From Culex pipiens pallens (lineage: Eukaryota; Arthropoda; Insecta; Diptera; Culicidae), in NCBI RefSeq assembly GCF_016801865.2, contig NC_068937.1, forward strand, positions 30,349,828 to 30,413,827: a DNA stretch of 64,000 nucleotides. The letters are read 5' to 3'. The translations under genes and the position numbers were made by a program. Positions 21,228-33,388 of this stretch are shown piece by piece (positions within the stretch are counted from its first letter, which is position 1; every line of letters begins with the position of its first letter). Under the pieces are notes generated by a model. It worked only from the letters and a program-made list of their open reading frames with translations, searched no databases and was not told the origin of the DNA.

Positions 21228-22500
21228 GAGCAATTCGCTTCGAAAACGGTATTTTTTCTTAAATTTTAATTTTTGTATTTTTTAATCCGGCTGAAACATT
21301 TTTGGAACCTTTGGTTAACTCTAAGAAGCCATTTTGTATCGTTAGATAACCATATAATTTTCCATACAAATTTGGAACCTGTTCATACAAGAATTGTGCA
21401 TGAAAATTTAAAACTCTGTATCTTTTGAAGGAATTTTTGATCGATTTGGTGTCTTCGGCAAAGTTGTAGGTATGGATACGGACTACACTGGAAAAAAATA
21501 ATACACGGTAAAAAAAATTTGGTGACTTTTTTATTTAACTTTTTATCACTAAAACATTCCAATTCCAAATTTCCAGGTTGTGCCAAAAATCTTTGACCGA
21601 GTTATGAATTTTCGAATCAACACTATTTTTTTCAAAAAATCGAAATATTGGTAGCAAAAATTTTTCAACTTCATTTTTTGATGTAAAATCAAATATGCAA
21701 TCAAAAAGTACTTTACTGAATTTTTGATAAAGTGCACCGTTTTCAAGTTATAGCCATCTTTAGGTGACTTTTTTGGAAATAGTCGCAGTTTTTCATTTTT
21801 GCTCACTTTTGACAAAAATATTTTTGAAAAGCTGAGATAATTCTCTATATTTTGCATTTTGAAATTTATTGATACGACCCTTAGTTGCTGAGATATTGCC
21901 ATGCAAATGTATAAAAACATGAAAATTTATGTTTTCCAAACAACCCATCATTTTCTAATGTCGATATCTCAGCAACTAATTCGTGAAATTTTCCGATTGT
22001 TTCGAAAAAAAAAATATTAATTTTTTTTTAAAACAAGACTAACATTTTAAAAGGGGGTAATATTGAATGCTGAGCCCTTTTGAAATGAGGGTGAGATTTG
22101 GAAAACATCAATTTTCTTGTTTTTAAACCTTTGCATGGCAATGAAAACCTAACCTAAAAATTTATTTAACTTGAAAACGGTGCACTTCATCAAAACTGTA
22201 CTTAAGTACTTTTTGATTGCAAATTTGATTTTACATCGAAAAATGAAGTTGAAAATTTTTGCGACCAAAATTTCGATTTTTTGAAAAAAAATATTGTGTG
22301 GATTAAAAAATTCATAACTCGGTCAATGGATTTTTGCCTATTCTGAAAATTTCTGAAAAGTTGCCATTTGATGTCCTCCAAAACATATCAGAAAATGAAA
22401 AAAAAAAATAAAAATAGTATTTTTTGTAAATCAAGTTTTAGTAACAAAAAGTTAAATAAAAAATCACAATTTTTATGACCTTGTTTCATTCTTTTTCACA
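21228..22500. mobile_element. Hairpin-family element, right end missing
   Basis: The left end GAGCAATTCGCTTCG begins at 21228 and the arm continues with the family block about TTTTTAATCCGGCTGAAAC. The centre lies near 22050, where the sequence turns back on itself, and the right arm runs to about 22490. The outermost part of the right arm is absent and another small element follows directly. No coding sequence; minus-strand frames are arm sequence. Confidence 0.65.
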
Positions 22501-22724
22501 CAGAAAAAAATAATGTAAATTTGGAAGCTTTAATTTTGGAAGGTTGAATATTACCTCTTTAATGATGTAATTTTACCTCAATTTATTCTGAAAAAGTGGC
22601 ATTACACCAGAAAAGAGGTAAAATTACACATTTCCAGAGTTAAACTTACACCTTTTTTCTGATATAAAAGATGTACCCCTTCTCAGATGTAATATTACCA
22701 TGATTTTTTTTCTGTTCAGTGTAG
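22500..22724. mobile_element. Small MITE with CACTGAACAGAAAAAAA-type ends
   Basis: About 225 bp with ends resembling each other in inverted form (ACACAGAAAAAAATAATG on the left; on the right, read in reverse, CACTGAACAGAAAAAAAATC). The interior has repeated ATTACCTC/GAGGTAAAATTAC motifs in both orientations. Similar CACTGAAAAAAA ends occur at 33389-34443. Confidence 0.5.
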
Positions 22725-22853
22725 TGTTCTGATTGAATGTGATTGACCGCCATCTTGGTTTAAAAAAATGGAGAACTGAGAAATTTTTTTCAATTAATAT
22801 AGCTATTGATGTTTATAATTAATTTAAACATTTGTTTCAATGAATTGCAATAA

Positions 22854-23264
22854 TAGTAGTTTATGCAACAAGTAACAAAAAGAGGATTTTTTCAGCACGA
22901 GTCGTACATTTATCCAACGAGGTTCACCGAGTTGGATAAATACGAAGAGTGCTGAAAAAATCAAGTTTTGCAACGAGTTCCATACAACATTTTTTGCAAT
23001 TCCAAAAAACACACACTGAGTGAAATTTTATGACAAATTTTCATATTTTTTTTTGTCAATAAATCGTTTAAATCAGAAAAATGTTGAAAAGTGTTACTTT
23101 TCGAAACAAGTGCTGAAAAGTTCAACTTTTCAGCACCCATTTGAGTGCATTTATTTTGAAAAGTGTTGCTATTCGATTCTGTTATTTTTGGTACAGAAAA
23201 GTAGGCTATTTCGTCGTTCAAGAATGACAGGAAAAGTAAGTAGTTTCACGACGGAATTGCAAAA
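22854..23264. mobile_element. Stem-loop repeat family (CAGCAC), copy 1
   Basis: This segment of about 410 bp recurs in reverse orientation at 27238-27663 and 55443-55864. It contains three internal palindromes: GATTTTTTCAGCACGAGTCG pairing with a GAGTGCTGAAAAAATC block, a stem around TTTATCCAACGAGG, and the pair of CTGAAAAGTTCAACTTTTCAG. The outer ends are TTTATGCAACAAGT and GGAATTGCA. No coding potential. Confidence 0.75.
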
Positions 23265-25735
23265 AATATTTTTCAACATGAAAAACTATGATTACAAATA
23301 ATGATTTTTTATGAAACGAGTTGATTTTTTTGGCTCTATCTCCCCTACATTTATCAATAAAATTTAAACCGCAGATGAATTTGAGCCACCAATTGCGAGA
23401 AATAAGCACTCAAATTATTTTGATTACCTCCAACATCTATTATTTATCATCGCCATTTTTGCAAACCATCTCCGTTTTATCATTTGGCAAGACAAAGACT
23501 TTTTTTTGAAGACGTATGAAATTTCATTTTTCCTTAACTTCTGACTAGGTTTTAACAATGGTTTTATCTTGGCATTGAGGATGTTGTTAAGATTCAGTTG
23601 TAAATCCTTGAACTCCTATGTAGGTTTTATAAATAGGCCGAGACAACCTTTTGCGTAGGTCCTTTTCTGTTTTAACAGAGGTTTATCTGGGTTCTGGGGA
23701 GGCTGTTACGACTTAATGGTTTTAATGTTGGTTTTGGCTGATAGGTTTTATGGTGGTTGTGACAGCTTTGATAAAGCCTAAAATGTTACTTGGGTAGTTC
23801 AATAATTCCATGTTTTAAAACCCATTGATATTTTTTGTCATCTACATTTGTGCTAAAGTGATTTGTATAGAAGATGGAAATTTACACATTTTTAAGGTAA
23901 ATACACACATTTTCACATTAAAATTATTTTTTAATCACGCCTATACAACTTGAATCAAAAAGCAGGTATCAAATAAATAAATAAATAATGAAAATAAATC
24001 GTGTCCTGAAATACACCTTCTTTGTTTACTGTTTCTATATAATTCGAAAATCTAAATTAAATTCATTTATCGATGTTTGTTTCACAATGTTAAGTTAAAA
24101 AAAATATTTAAATCTATATTCAAAAAACAAAACTCGATTCTTAGTAAAAGGTTTTAAAACAAAACGTTATTACATAAATACAAAATTTCAACATTACGGA
24201 ATGTGTCCATCGTCCCGAACTTTTTTTTTATTATTTCCTAAAACATAACCTATTTTATTCCGCTAACCAACAACCGGCCGACCGGGTACTTCTTGCATCA
24301 AAGTGGGGGATGGCTTTCGCTAACGTTGAAGCCCCTCTGCTGGTGGTGAAAGTCCTGTGGAGTTCACACCCCCTTTTTGCCGCAGACGACGCCGATCTCG
24401 CAGACAATAGAAGCCACCATTATTGTCGACGACGTCAGCACACAACAAAAGGGACTTTTTCCGGGTGCTTGTCTGAACACTGTCAAAAAATTCGATTAGT
24501 TTTACTTTCATCCTAATATTTTAATAAATGTTATGATTTTTATCATAAAGTAAAAAAAACAATGCCGTATTTTTACGATTTTTTTTGAAATCAGAAAAAA
24601 ATATTTTAAAAGTGAATTGATCCCTGCAAGGGAGAAACAAAAAGTGAGAACAAGTGATAATTTCATTAAATTTACGCCTTCTGACACACCCAGTTTTGTC
24701 TCCCCCGCCTCAACGTGTCACTCGCAGAACTTGAGGAAAACCATTTATAATTAAAAGGTCTGTCCTGTGACGTCCTGCAGCCGGCGATACACAAAAAAAA
24801 ATCTGCCGAAAATTCGACCAGGGCGACAATTGAATTTTTCAATAAACTCTTAACGAACGTCGAAAGTTTTTCAAGTTATTTTTTTTTTGCTTCGAAAATT
24901 GAAAAGAACACAGCACAATCAATAGCAGATAAATTATCCACAACACTAAGCTCGAGCACCGGAAAAACTGCCTCTCAAATGGTCATCAGAGCTTCGAAGA
25001 AAAAGGACATTCGAAGAAAGTAGTCTTGACAAAAAAAGATGTGAAAAACGAGGTGCCTTCTGTCAGCCACTTTGGTCTAGAAAAAACGTCGGAAAAATGG
25101 GTCCACAAGGATGACCGTAAAACGTACGATTTAAAATCGGGGGCCGTTTTTCAGCCTCCTCTCGCAGACAGTTTTACACACATTCTGGAAATAAGAGCAC
25201 GAAAAAAAAACAAAAGGACAAATGGTTGGAATCGATTTCTGGAGGTCCTTTTCGTCGTCGTCCTCCTCCTCGTCGATGGATTTTTTCTGTGGAGCCCATT
25301 GAGCGTCGTCGATGATGATGGCCCAGATTCGGTGTCGTCGAGAGGACACATTTCTTTGCTGAGCCGAAAGGATGGATATTGGCAGATTTTCGTAGATGTG
25401 CGGACATTTCATGAAATTGATGCTTTTGGATTGAAATTTAAGAAAGCTTAAACCGTTCAAGAGGTTGAAATTTGCATTTATGTTTAATCCTCATCATACA
25501 GCAATTCCACGATTAACCAACATGCTCAAAATCAAAAGTGCTTAGATTTGGCTAAAATTTGGCATGGGAGTAATTAGACCTTGGTGACTAGGGTGGTCCT
25601 AGGCGAAACATTTTTAAAACAAATCATATCACCTAAACGGTTAAACCAATTTAAGCTCGCCACGTTTCAAAAGAAAAGCAATTAGTTGGGCTTTAAATGA
25701 TAAATACTTAGACACTTAAAAAACAAAGTAAAATA
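23265..25735. other. Unassigned sequence, mostly AT-rich
   Basis: 23544-23790 has repeated GGTTTTAT-like motifs and may be a decayed MITE. AAATAAATAAATAAATAA lies at about 23968. GC-richer patches at 24280-24500 and 25020-25440 contain frames of up to 141 codons, which overlap longer frames on the opposite strand and have no domain; a CGTCGT-type triplet run near 25250-25320 helps keep them open. I do not call a gene. Confidence 0.35.
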
Positions 25736-25845
25736 CACTCAACCCCCGGTGGTTGGTCACTTTTTCGTTTGACCCTTTTTTAAGTTTGTACCCCGTTGGT
25801 TGGTCAAAGCCAAACGAAAAAGTGACGAACTGTCACTTTTAATAT
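25736..25845. mobile_element. Short MITE-like palindrome, TCAACCCCCGG type
   Basis: The segment GGTTGGTCACTTTTTCGTTT near 25752 is matched in reverse by a block with CAAACGAAAAAGTGACGAAC near 25810, giving a hairpin of about 100 bp. It looks like a remnant of a common mosquito MITE. Boundaries are uncertain. Confidence 0.5.
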
Positions 25846-27237
25846 GGCGCTCACGCAAACTATCAAAACAAACGTTTGGTAGTGTGTGTGAACTCTGTGT
25901 AAAAGGGGAGCAATTCTCTGAGATTTCGGTCATTCGATTTTGTTTTGTATTTTTTAATCCGGCTGAAACTTTTTTGGTGTCTTCGGTATGCCCAAAGAAG
26001 CCATTTTGCATCATTAGTTTGTCCATATAATTTTCCATACAAATTTGGCAGCTGTCCATACAAAAATGGTTTGTAAATATTCAAAAATTTGTATCTTTTG
26101 AAGGATTTTTTTGATCGATTTGGTGTCTTCGGCAATGTTGTAGGTATGGATACGGACTACACTGAAAAAAATGAAACACGGTATAAAAAAAATTGGTGAT
26201 TTTTATTTTCACTTTTTGTTACTAAAACTTGATTTGCAAAAAACACTATTTTTATTTATTTTATTTTTATGATGTGTTTTAGAGGACATCACAGGCCAAC
26301 TTTCAGAAATTTTCAGAATGGGCAAAAAATCATTGCCCGAGTTATGATTTTTTGAATCAATACAGATTTTTTTAAACAAACGATACATCGGTCGCAAAAA
26401 TTTTACTATTTCATTTTTCGATGTTAAATCGAATTTGTCAATAAAAAGTACTTGAGTGAATTTTTAATAAAGTGCACCATTTTCAAAATATTAAATTTTT
26501 AGGTAACTTTTTTGAAAATAGTCACAGTTTTTAATTTTTTTAAATTAGTGCCCATGTTTGCCCACTTTGGAAAAAATAATTTTTGAAAAGCTGAGAAAAT
26601 TATCTAGATTTTGCTTTTTAGAACTTTATTGATACGACCCTTAGTTGCTGAGATATTGCCATGCAAAGGTTAAAAAACAGTAAAATTGATGTTTTTTTAA
26701 GTCTCATCCAAACAACCCACCATTTTCTCATTTCAATATCTCAACAAATGGTCCGATTTACAAAATTGAAATATGAAACATTCGTGAAATTTTTCGTTTT
26801 TTTCGAAAACAATATTTTTATTTTTTTATTTTCGTAAAATTTTCCGATCTTTTCGAAAAAAATATTTTCTAAAATTATAAATCAAGACTAACATTTCAAA
26901 AGGGCGTATTGAATTTATTATTGAATATTTTATTTAATTTATTAAATGTTTGGCACGTTTGAATTTTTAGTCTTGATTTTACATTTTTGAAAATATTGTT
27001 TTCGAAAAGATCGGAAAATTTCACGAATGTTTCATATTTTAACATTGTAAATCGGACCATTAGTTGCTGAGATATCGACATAAGAAAATGGTGGGTTGTT
27101 TGGGTGAGACTTAGAAAACATCAATTTTCCTGTTTTTAAACACTTGCATGGCAATATCTCAGCAACTAAGGGTCGTATCACAAAGTTCAAAAAAGCAAAA
27201 TATAGAAAATTTTCTCAGCTTTTAAAAAATATTTTTT

Positions 27238-27663
27238 TTGCAATTCCGTCGTGAAACTACTTACTTTCCCTGTCATTCTTGAACGACGAAATAGCCTACT
27301 TTTCTGTACCAAAAATAACAGGATCGAATGGCAACACTTTTCAAAATAAATGCTGAAAAGTTCTACTTTTCAGCACTCAAATGTGTGCTGAAAAGTTGAA
27401 CTTTTCAGCACTTGTTTCGAAAAGTAACACTTTTCATTTTTTTTTTATTTAAACGATTTATTGACAAAATACATGAAAATTTGACATAAAATTTCACTCA
27501 GTGTGTGTTTTTTGGAATTGCAAAAAATGTTGTATGAAACTCGTTGCAAATCTTGATTTTTTCAGCACTCTTCGTATTTATCCAACTCGGTGAACCTCGT
27601 TGGATAAATGTACGACTCGTGCTGAAAAAAATCTCTTTTTGCAACTTGTTGCATAAACTACTA
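27238..27663. mobile_element. Stem-loop repeat family (CAGCAC), copy 2, nested
   Basis: Reverse-oriented copy of 22854-23264, inserted in the right arm of the hairpin element. Host sequence TTCTCAGCTTTTAAAAAATA stops at the left boundary and AAAGGTGGGCAAACATGGGC resumes on the right. It shares the internal palindromes described for copy 1. Confidence 0.8.
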
Positions 27664-28185
27664 TTTCAAAGGTGGGCAAACATGGGCACTTATTAAAAAA
27701 CATGAAAAACTGAAACTTTTATCAAAAAAGTTACCTTAAATTGGCTATGACTTAAAAACGGTGCATTTTATCAAAAAATTACTGAAGTTCTTTTGATTGC
27801 AAATACGATTTTACATCGAAAAATGAAGTTGAAACATTTTTACGACCAATTTTAGATATTTTGAAAATATCTGTATTGACTCAAAAAATCAAAACTCCGT
27901 CAAAGATTTTTTGCCCATTCTGGAATTTTCTGAAAAGTTGGCATTTAATAACCTCTTAAACATATGAAAAAATAAATAAAAATTAAAAATAGTGTTTTTA
28001 TGCAAATCAAGTTTTAGTGACAAAAAGTGAAAATAAAAATCATCAATTGTTTTTTACCACGCATCATTTTTTTTCAGTGTAGTCTGTATCCATACCTACA
28101 ACTTTGCCGAAGACACTAAATCAATCAAAAAATTCCTTCAAAAGATACAGATTTTTTAATTTTCATACATCATTTTAGTATGAAC

Positions 28186-28727
28186 ATTAGAGTGTAACAA
28201 AAATGACTTTTTGGCGGGCATCCAAGGGTTTGTTCCGGTGGGCATACTAAGCCCAAATCCAAAATATGAGCTTGATTGGACATAACAGGAGCTGGCGCAT
28301 TGCATTTGAATTTTAAATGGGATTTAATCCTTAAAAAAAGATTTTTTTTTCAAAATGTCACATGTTGTGGCATTTTGGCTACTAAAGCGTTTATTTTCAA
28401 CATCATTGGCGTGTAGGCCAGATTCTTGCGCATCTTTTGGTATACATAACATTGAAGTTTGGAGCACACTGGAGCTCAGTACAGACCTTCAAAGATTGGA
28501 TTTTTTTTCGAAAAATCGACCCCGGCAAAATCAAATGGCGTCGCGAGGCGTGACGCATATCTTTTTTGTCGGGGCCGAATTTTCGAAAAATCCCATTTAA
28601 AATTCAAATGCAAAGCGCCAGCTCCTGTTACGTCCAAACAAGCTCATATTTTGGATTTGGGCTTAGTATGCCCACCGGAACAAACCCTTGGATGCCCGCC
28701 AAAAAGTCATTTTTGTTACATCCTAAT
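28186..28727. mobile_element. 542-bp TIR element, TSD GAAC, nested
   Basis: It has inverted repeats of about 130 bp with few mismatches: ATTAGAGTGTAACAAAAATG on the left, CATTTTTGTTACATCCTAAT on the right. The host tetranucleotide GAAC is duplicated at 28182-28185 and 28728-28731. The central part contains no recognisable gene. It resembles the 193-bp element at 19691-19883 in its ATTAG start and 4-bp duplication. Confidence 0.85.
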
Positions 28728-28836
28728 GAACATCTGCCAAATTTGTATGGAAAATTATAAAGACAAACTTATGATGCAAAATGGCTTCAAATGGCACCAA
28801 AAAAGTTTCAGTCGGATTAAAAAATACTAATAAAAC

Positions 28837-29666
28837 GTTACTTAATCCACCGATGGTGGTTGGTGCCTTCCTCACAATTATGTACATATTTGTTTCTGTG
28901 GTAAGAATGTCAAACCTACACATTTTATCTAAATTTTACTTTTTACAACATATCTACATGGAGTATGGGGTCTAGAATCCCAAAAATCATTGGACGTAAT
29001 ATTAGAACAGCACCTACGGGGCTGTTTCATGAAAATTGTTCACTTTCAATAGTTATACTACTTTAAAGTTTTTTAAGCCTTAAGGCGGTAAAAAATATAT
29101 CTGTTCATTTTTCCCGGAAGTTTCAAATCAACAAAATCCTGGGAGCCAGATCTCCGGATAGATCCGAACAACTTTTTCATCAAAATATTTGAGATCCGGC
29201 CACTGAAATGTGTACAAATGACACTTAGGTGCTCATAACTTTTGATAGGGTTATCAGATCTTCAATGTATTGGGCTCATTAGCAAGGTCTTTCAAATACC
29301 TTTCTAAAAATGTATGATCAGACGGGTTTTCTTACAAAAACCACCCTTTTTGCAATCTTTCAAACTTTAGCCAGAATTGTTTTTTAGCATAACTTTTGAA
29401 ATACTTAACAAAACTTCATAATAGTTAATATAGGTCTTGTGGATCCCTAAGACGGATCGAATGAGACCAGAACGGCCCAAATCGGTTCAGCCAGTCCGGA
29501 GATAATCGAGTGCATTTTTTTCGGTGCACGGACTTACAGACATACACACGCACAGACATTTGTTCAGAATTTGATTCTGAGTCGATACGTGAAGGTACGA
29601 GGTCGAATTAAGAAGTTCCTTTTTCGAGTGATTTTATAGCCTTTCCTCAGTAAGGAGAGGAAGGCA
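28837..29666. mobile_element. GCCTTCCTCAC element, nested third insertion
   Basis: Near its ends are GTGCCTTCCTCAC (28862) and GAGAGGAAGGC (29656-29666) in inverted orientation. The short string AAAACG lies on both sides of the insert and may be the target duplication. The right part has a block containing GATTCTGAGTCGATACG that matches the fragment at 16859-17110 in reverse. No intact transposase frame. Confidence 0.6.
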
Positions 29667-29696
29667 AAACGAATGACCGAAAGCTGAGAGAACTGC

Positions 29697-30311
29697 TCTG
29701 AACTCAGATAAGCATTCTGTTTAAACGCTCAATCAAACTACAAAATATTTGTACAAAGCTTCATAAAAAATGCTTGAACTAAATCATAATTTTTAGAATT
29801 ACAAATTACTTTTTTAGATTGGTCAAAGGGCCATTTTACATGAGTATTCCAAATCACCTCACAGACCACATTTGGCCCGCAGGCCATACTTTGGTCACCC
29901 TTGTTAATAGGTCAAATGGAGCAATTTTCAAATAACTGTCTCAAGTAAAAAAAAATCCGAATATATTTAATCAGAAAACTACTGTTTGTTTTTCGCAACA
30001 CGAGTCTTTGAGTAACTCAACTCCGTACTACAACCATCATCAGGAAGCTTTATCGATAAAATGAAGTCCACGTTACACGACCCCCAAACGCTGCCTGAAT
30101 CTAACCTCAAAAAGGAAGCCTCACTACCGCAAACTTCAACGAATCAGGACTTTCTCCCCGAGAGGTTAGAGCCACCGGGTCTTGACTTGTAGTCCTAATG
30201 CAAAGCACTGGGTCGATTCTTTATTTTTCCCTGGAGGGTACGCACCACCACGCTCACTGTAGATCCTTGATAAATGAAGCAATTTCGATGTAGCCGACTC
30301 TGCTTTGCATG
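29697..30311. other. Unassigned sequence
   Basis: AT-rich to 30000, then a GC-richer stretch at 30060-30300 without a recognisable frame, domain or RNA. A repeat-like fragment around 29825-29925 mentions no family that I can name. Confidence 0.35.
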
Positions 30312-30319
30312 CTGATTAC

Positions 30320-31565
30320 TAGGGTAAGTGAAATTTCACGATTTCGCGGACAGCGTGAAATCCGTGAAATTTGGCCTTTTCCGCGAAATCCCGTGAAATT
30401 TTATGTTTGTGAGAAACTGTAACGATTTTTCTCAAAATAATTTATCATGATAAATAATAATATAAATAATATATAACATGATCTTATGAACTACTGTAGA
30501 ATTAAGTGAGTGAATACACTTGTTCAATTACTAACATAGGGTTAGTGATTTTTGACGATTTCGTCGACGGCGTGAAATTCGCGATATTTATCAATTTCCT
30601 GAAATCATGTTTGAAGTTCAAAAAAACAACATAGTAAATATTTCATCCACACAGATTTTCTAAGTAAAATTTATTAGTTTTCAATTGAAAAGCTTGATAT
30701 GAACCATTTAAAGAATTGTTCAGATTTTTCAGTGTTTTTAGAAACTTACTTAGTTTAGTAATATTTTCATTCGCTGTAATAACAATTTTACTGCTATTTT
30801 ATTTGAAAGGTATAGTTTCAAAAGAAATTAAAAGAATCATGCTTTGTTTTATTCAAAATAAAATGAAAGCATTGAAATCAACTTAAAAAAAATTACAGTT
30901 TTTTTCTGAGTCCTGTTTAATTTTAACGATATTTGGTTATTTGGGTGGATGATTCCCGTGAAAGTTTAAAAATATACTATTTTTTTGTTTTTGTTTTAAT
31001 TTTGAATTAAAAATTTGGATTTCGATACAAATTATATTATTTTTTACTTTTGATATAAAATTGAAATTTTGAAAAGGGAGATGAAAACATAATAAAAAAC
31101 TGGTAATATTTAGCACAAATCAAATTATTTCACTCATTTTGACTGGACAAGCTTGTTAAATCTTGCTTTGATATGAAATTCAATAAATTGAAGCTAATCA
31201 GTGATAACTTTTTAACTTCATAAGTCGAATATTAAAAAATAGCAGTTCAATAAATGAGAATACGCATACCTTGCATTTTATTTCAAAATATATATACAAC
31301 TCATCCATAAACTAGGTGGAAGTTTTTTTTTTAATATTAGGAGATTTTTTCTGTGTCACGTTCAAATTTATGAAAGATTTTTTTTGTTTATTGAAGATTT
31401 ATATATAATAAAGCATGAAAAGTAGTTTTTGTGATTAAAACATAAGATTTTCAGAGTTATTTTAACTTTTTACACGTTCCGCGAAATTTGCGTGAAATTT
31501 GGTGTTTTGTAATTGAGGTCCCCGTGAAATTTGCAATTTTCGAGCGTGAAAAATCACTAAGCCTA
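30320..31565. mobile_element. Non-autonomous hAT-type element, 8-bp TSD CTGATTAC
   Basis: The 1,246-bp element begins TAGGGTAAGTGA and ends TCACTAAGCCTA, the imperfect reverse complement. It is flanked by an exact 8-bp direct repeat, CTGATTAC, at 30312-30319 and 31566-31573. Eight-base duplications and TAGGG-like ends are typical of hAT transposons. The subterminal regions are full of GTGAAATT/CGCGAAAT motifs. A second left-end-like motif, TAGGGTTAGTGATTTTTGAC, lies at 30537. The interior is AT-rich with no transposase, so it depends on another copy. A diverged fragment with the same motifs is near 60355-60425. Confidence 0.85.
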
Positions 31566-31573
31566 CTGATTAC

Positions 31574-33388
31574 GTTTGGTTTGTTTAGGGGGCACTTGGG
31601 TTCCGGGGGGAAACAATTACTTCTGGTGGGCTGGAATTGTAGTTTGGGAGAAGTTTGGTACGGTTTGCTGTTGGGTCGATGAAATCGCGAAAGGTAAGGA
31701 AAATTTGTTCAACTCAATGAAAATTGAATTGCAGTGAGTTTGTTTTATCGAGTTTATTTTCACTAAACGTCGACAATAATCTTCTCGCGGAATCAAACCA
31801 CCAAAAATCACTTAAATTTTATTGAACTGCTGCAGGAAGTCGACCCTACTAGCAAAAAAAAGCCCAAAAATGTCAACACTAGGTAAGCTTGTCGCATGTG
31901 CGTGACCAGAATTTTCATCACAGTTTTAACCCCGAAAAAATATGGAAAGCTTCGTCAATTTCTGTACCAAAAACAACAAAAATGATCGAACCTTCCACAG
32001 TTGGCAAACTACCCTAGTGAGGCCAAACAAGGCAGAGTCGAGTCTGTTAGCTTGACATCGGGGTGACATAAAAGTTGAAGTACCTACTGGCAGGAGGCTT
32101 TCGATTGGGAATAGTTTTTTTCCTTCACTTTTGTTCTGACGACCTCTTGGTCCGTCCCCGGTCGAATGTGCTTGGAATTCATAAAATCTGAAAATTCGAA
32201 CCGGTCGTGGTGAACTGAAACGTAAATATGGCAAATCAAACAAGTCTGCATATGTGGCGATGGTTTCGGCAGGACAAGGCAGAACTGTGGAAGAATGATT
32301 CTGAGGGGAATTTGAATTTTGAAATCGACATATTTGAAGAATTCGTTTCTTTCGATGATCCAATTGTATTTTGAACAGCAGAAGAAAGCAAAAATTTCAA
32401 CTTTTTTAAACACTTTACAAATATCTATGGCTCCATCTAAACAATGCCGACTAGAAGTCGATCCAAAATTGAGTTTTCTAAGAACTTTTTCTTCTTCCTT
32501 CCGTCGAACCGTTCAACTCGAAACCACCAAAATTGCTGCACATCGGAACGCCTTATCGTAGTCTACGAAACCACGTTCCAACAAACCGTTTCGTCGATAT
32601 CCCTACCAAATCGACTCCCTTACTCACGCCGAAAACCACACGAGTTTGATGTATTGCTTCGTGCAAAAGTTTATCGTCTGTTTGCGAATTTATAATGTTG
32701 TGTATGTGTGAGTGTGTTTAGTCTAACTTTATTGAACTCTTCAGCAGCAACAAAACCACACCGTAGAAGTACGAATTGTTTTTTATTCGACATTTATACG
32801 GTTGTTTATAAGGTTTTATATGCTCCTCAAACTCTGCAACCGCGCAACACCGGTGTCGTCACAAGAAAGACCCCGCGACCTCTAGGACGATTTGGTAAAT
32901 AACCAGGCAATTTGTTTTTTTATTGGCAGGCCCCTGTTTTGGCTTCCCCAATTTGCCTCCTGCAAGTCTAGACGGCTGAGCGATTTATGGGCGAGCTAAA
33001 TTTAAACTTGATTTTTTTTTGGTTCGCGTTTTTCCACCCATCTTTTGAACTTATTGAGAGCATTATCACACAATTATTTGCGAATTTGTGTCAGAAATTG
33101 CAATTTTCCCAGAGAAATTTATATCGATTTCTTTGTAATTTTAATTTTTAAGAATAAATTTACGAAAAATGCATCAAATCTGTTCTTGAAACTAATTTGT
33201 TTTGAAATAACAGTTAATAACCATCCATAAAAAGTCGTAAGTCTCTACAAAAAAAACTGATATTTTTAAGTCGAGATTCTCAACAGGACATTTTGTTGTC
33301 TTTTGTTGTCCAAAACAATTCACAAATTACGCATCAGAACAAGCAACATTTCACATATCAGCTGTTCAATAAGAATGCAAAATGCTAA
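31574..33388. other. Unassigned sequence with GC-richer island
   Basis: 31840-32900 is less AT-rich than its surroundings and has several frames of 60 to 145 codons on both strands, with no domain or splice pattern that I trust. 32900-33388 is AT-rich. Confidence 0.3.

Larger units (their letters stand above)
25908..29696. mobile_element. Hairpin-family element carrying three later insertions
   Basis: The left end (GAGCAATTCTCTGAG, 25908) and the distant right end (AGAGAACTGCTC, ending 29696) are inverted copies of one another. The arms meet near 26930. The right arm is cut three times: by the stem-loop family at 27238-27663, by a MITE at 28186-28727, and by an element from about 28837 to 29666. 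If these are taken out the element is about 2 kb. The arm breaks at AAAAAATAC (28811) and resumes with AAAACGAATGACCG at 29667, which shows that the end belongs to the same copy. No transposase frame is present. Confidence 0.75.

Noticed and set aside
25026..25460. A 141-codon forward frame and overlapping minus-strand frames
   Set aside because: The same DNA is open on both strands, helped by a CGTCGT-type triplet run. No domain was recognised and the apparent membrane-like stretch is a low-complexity product.
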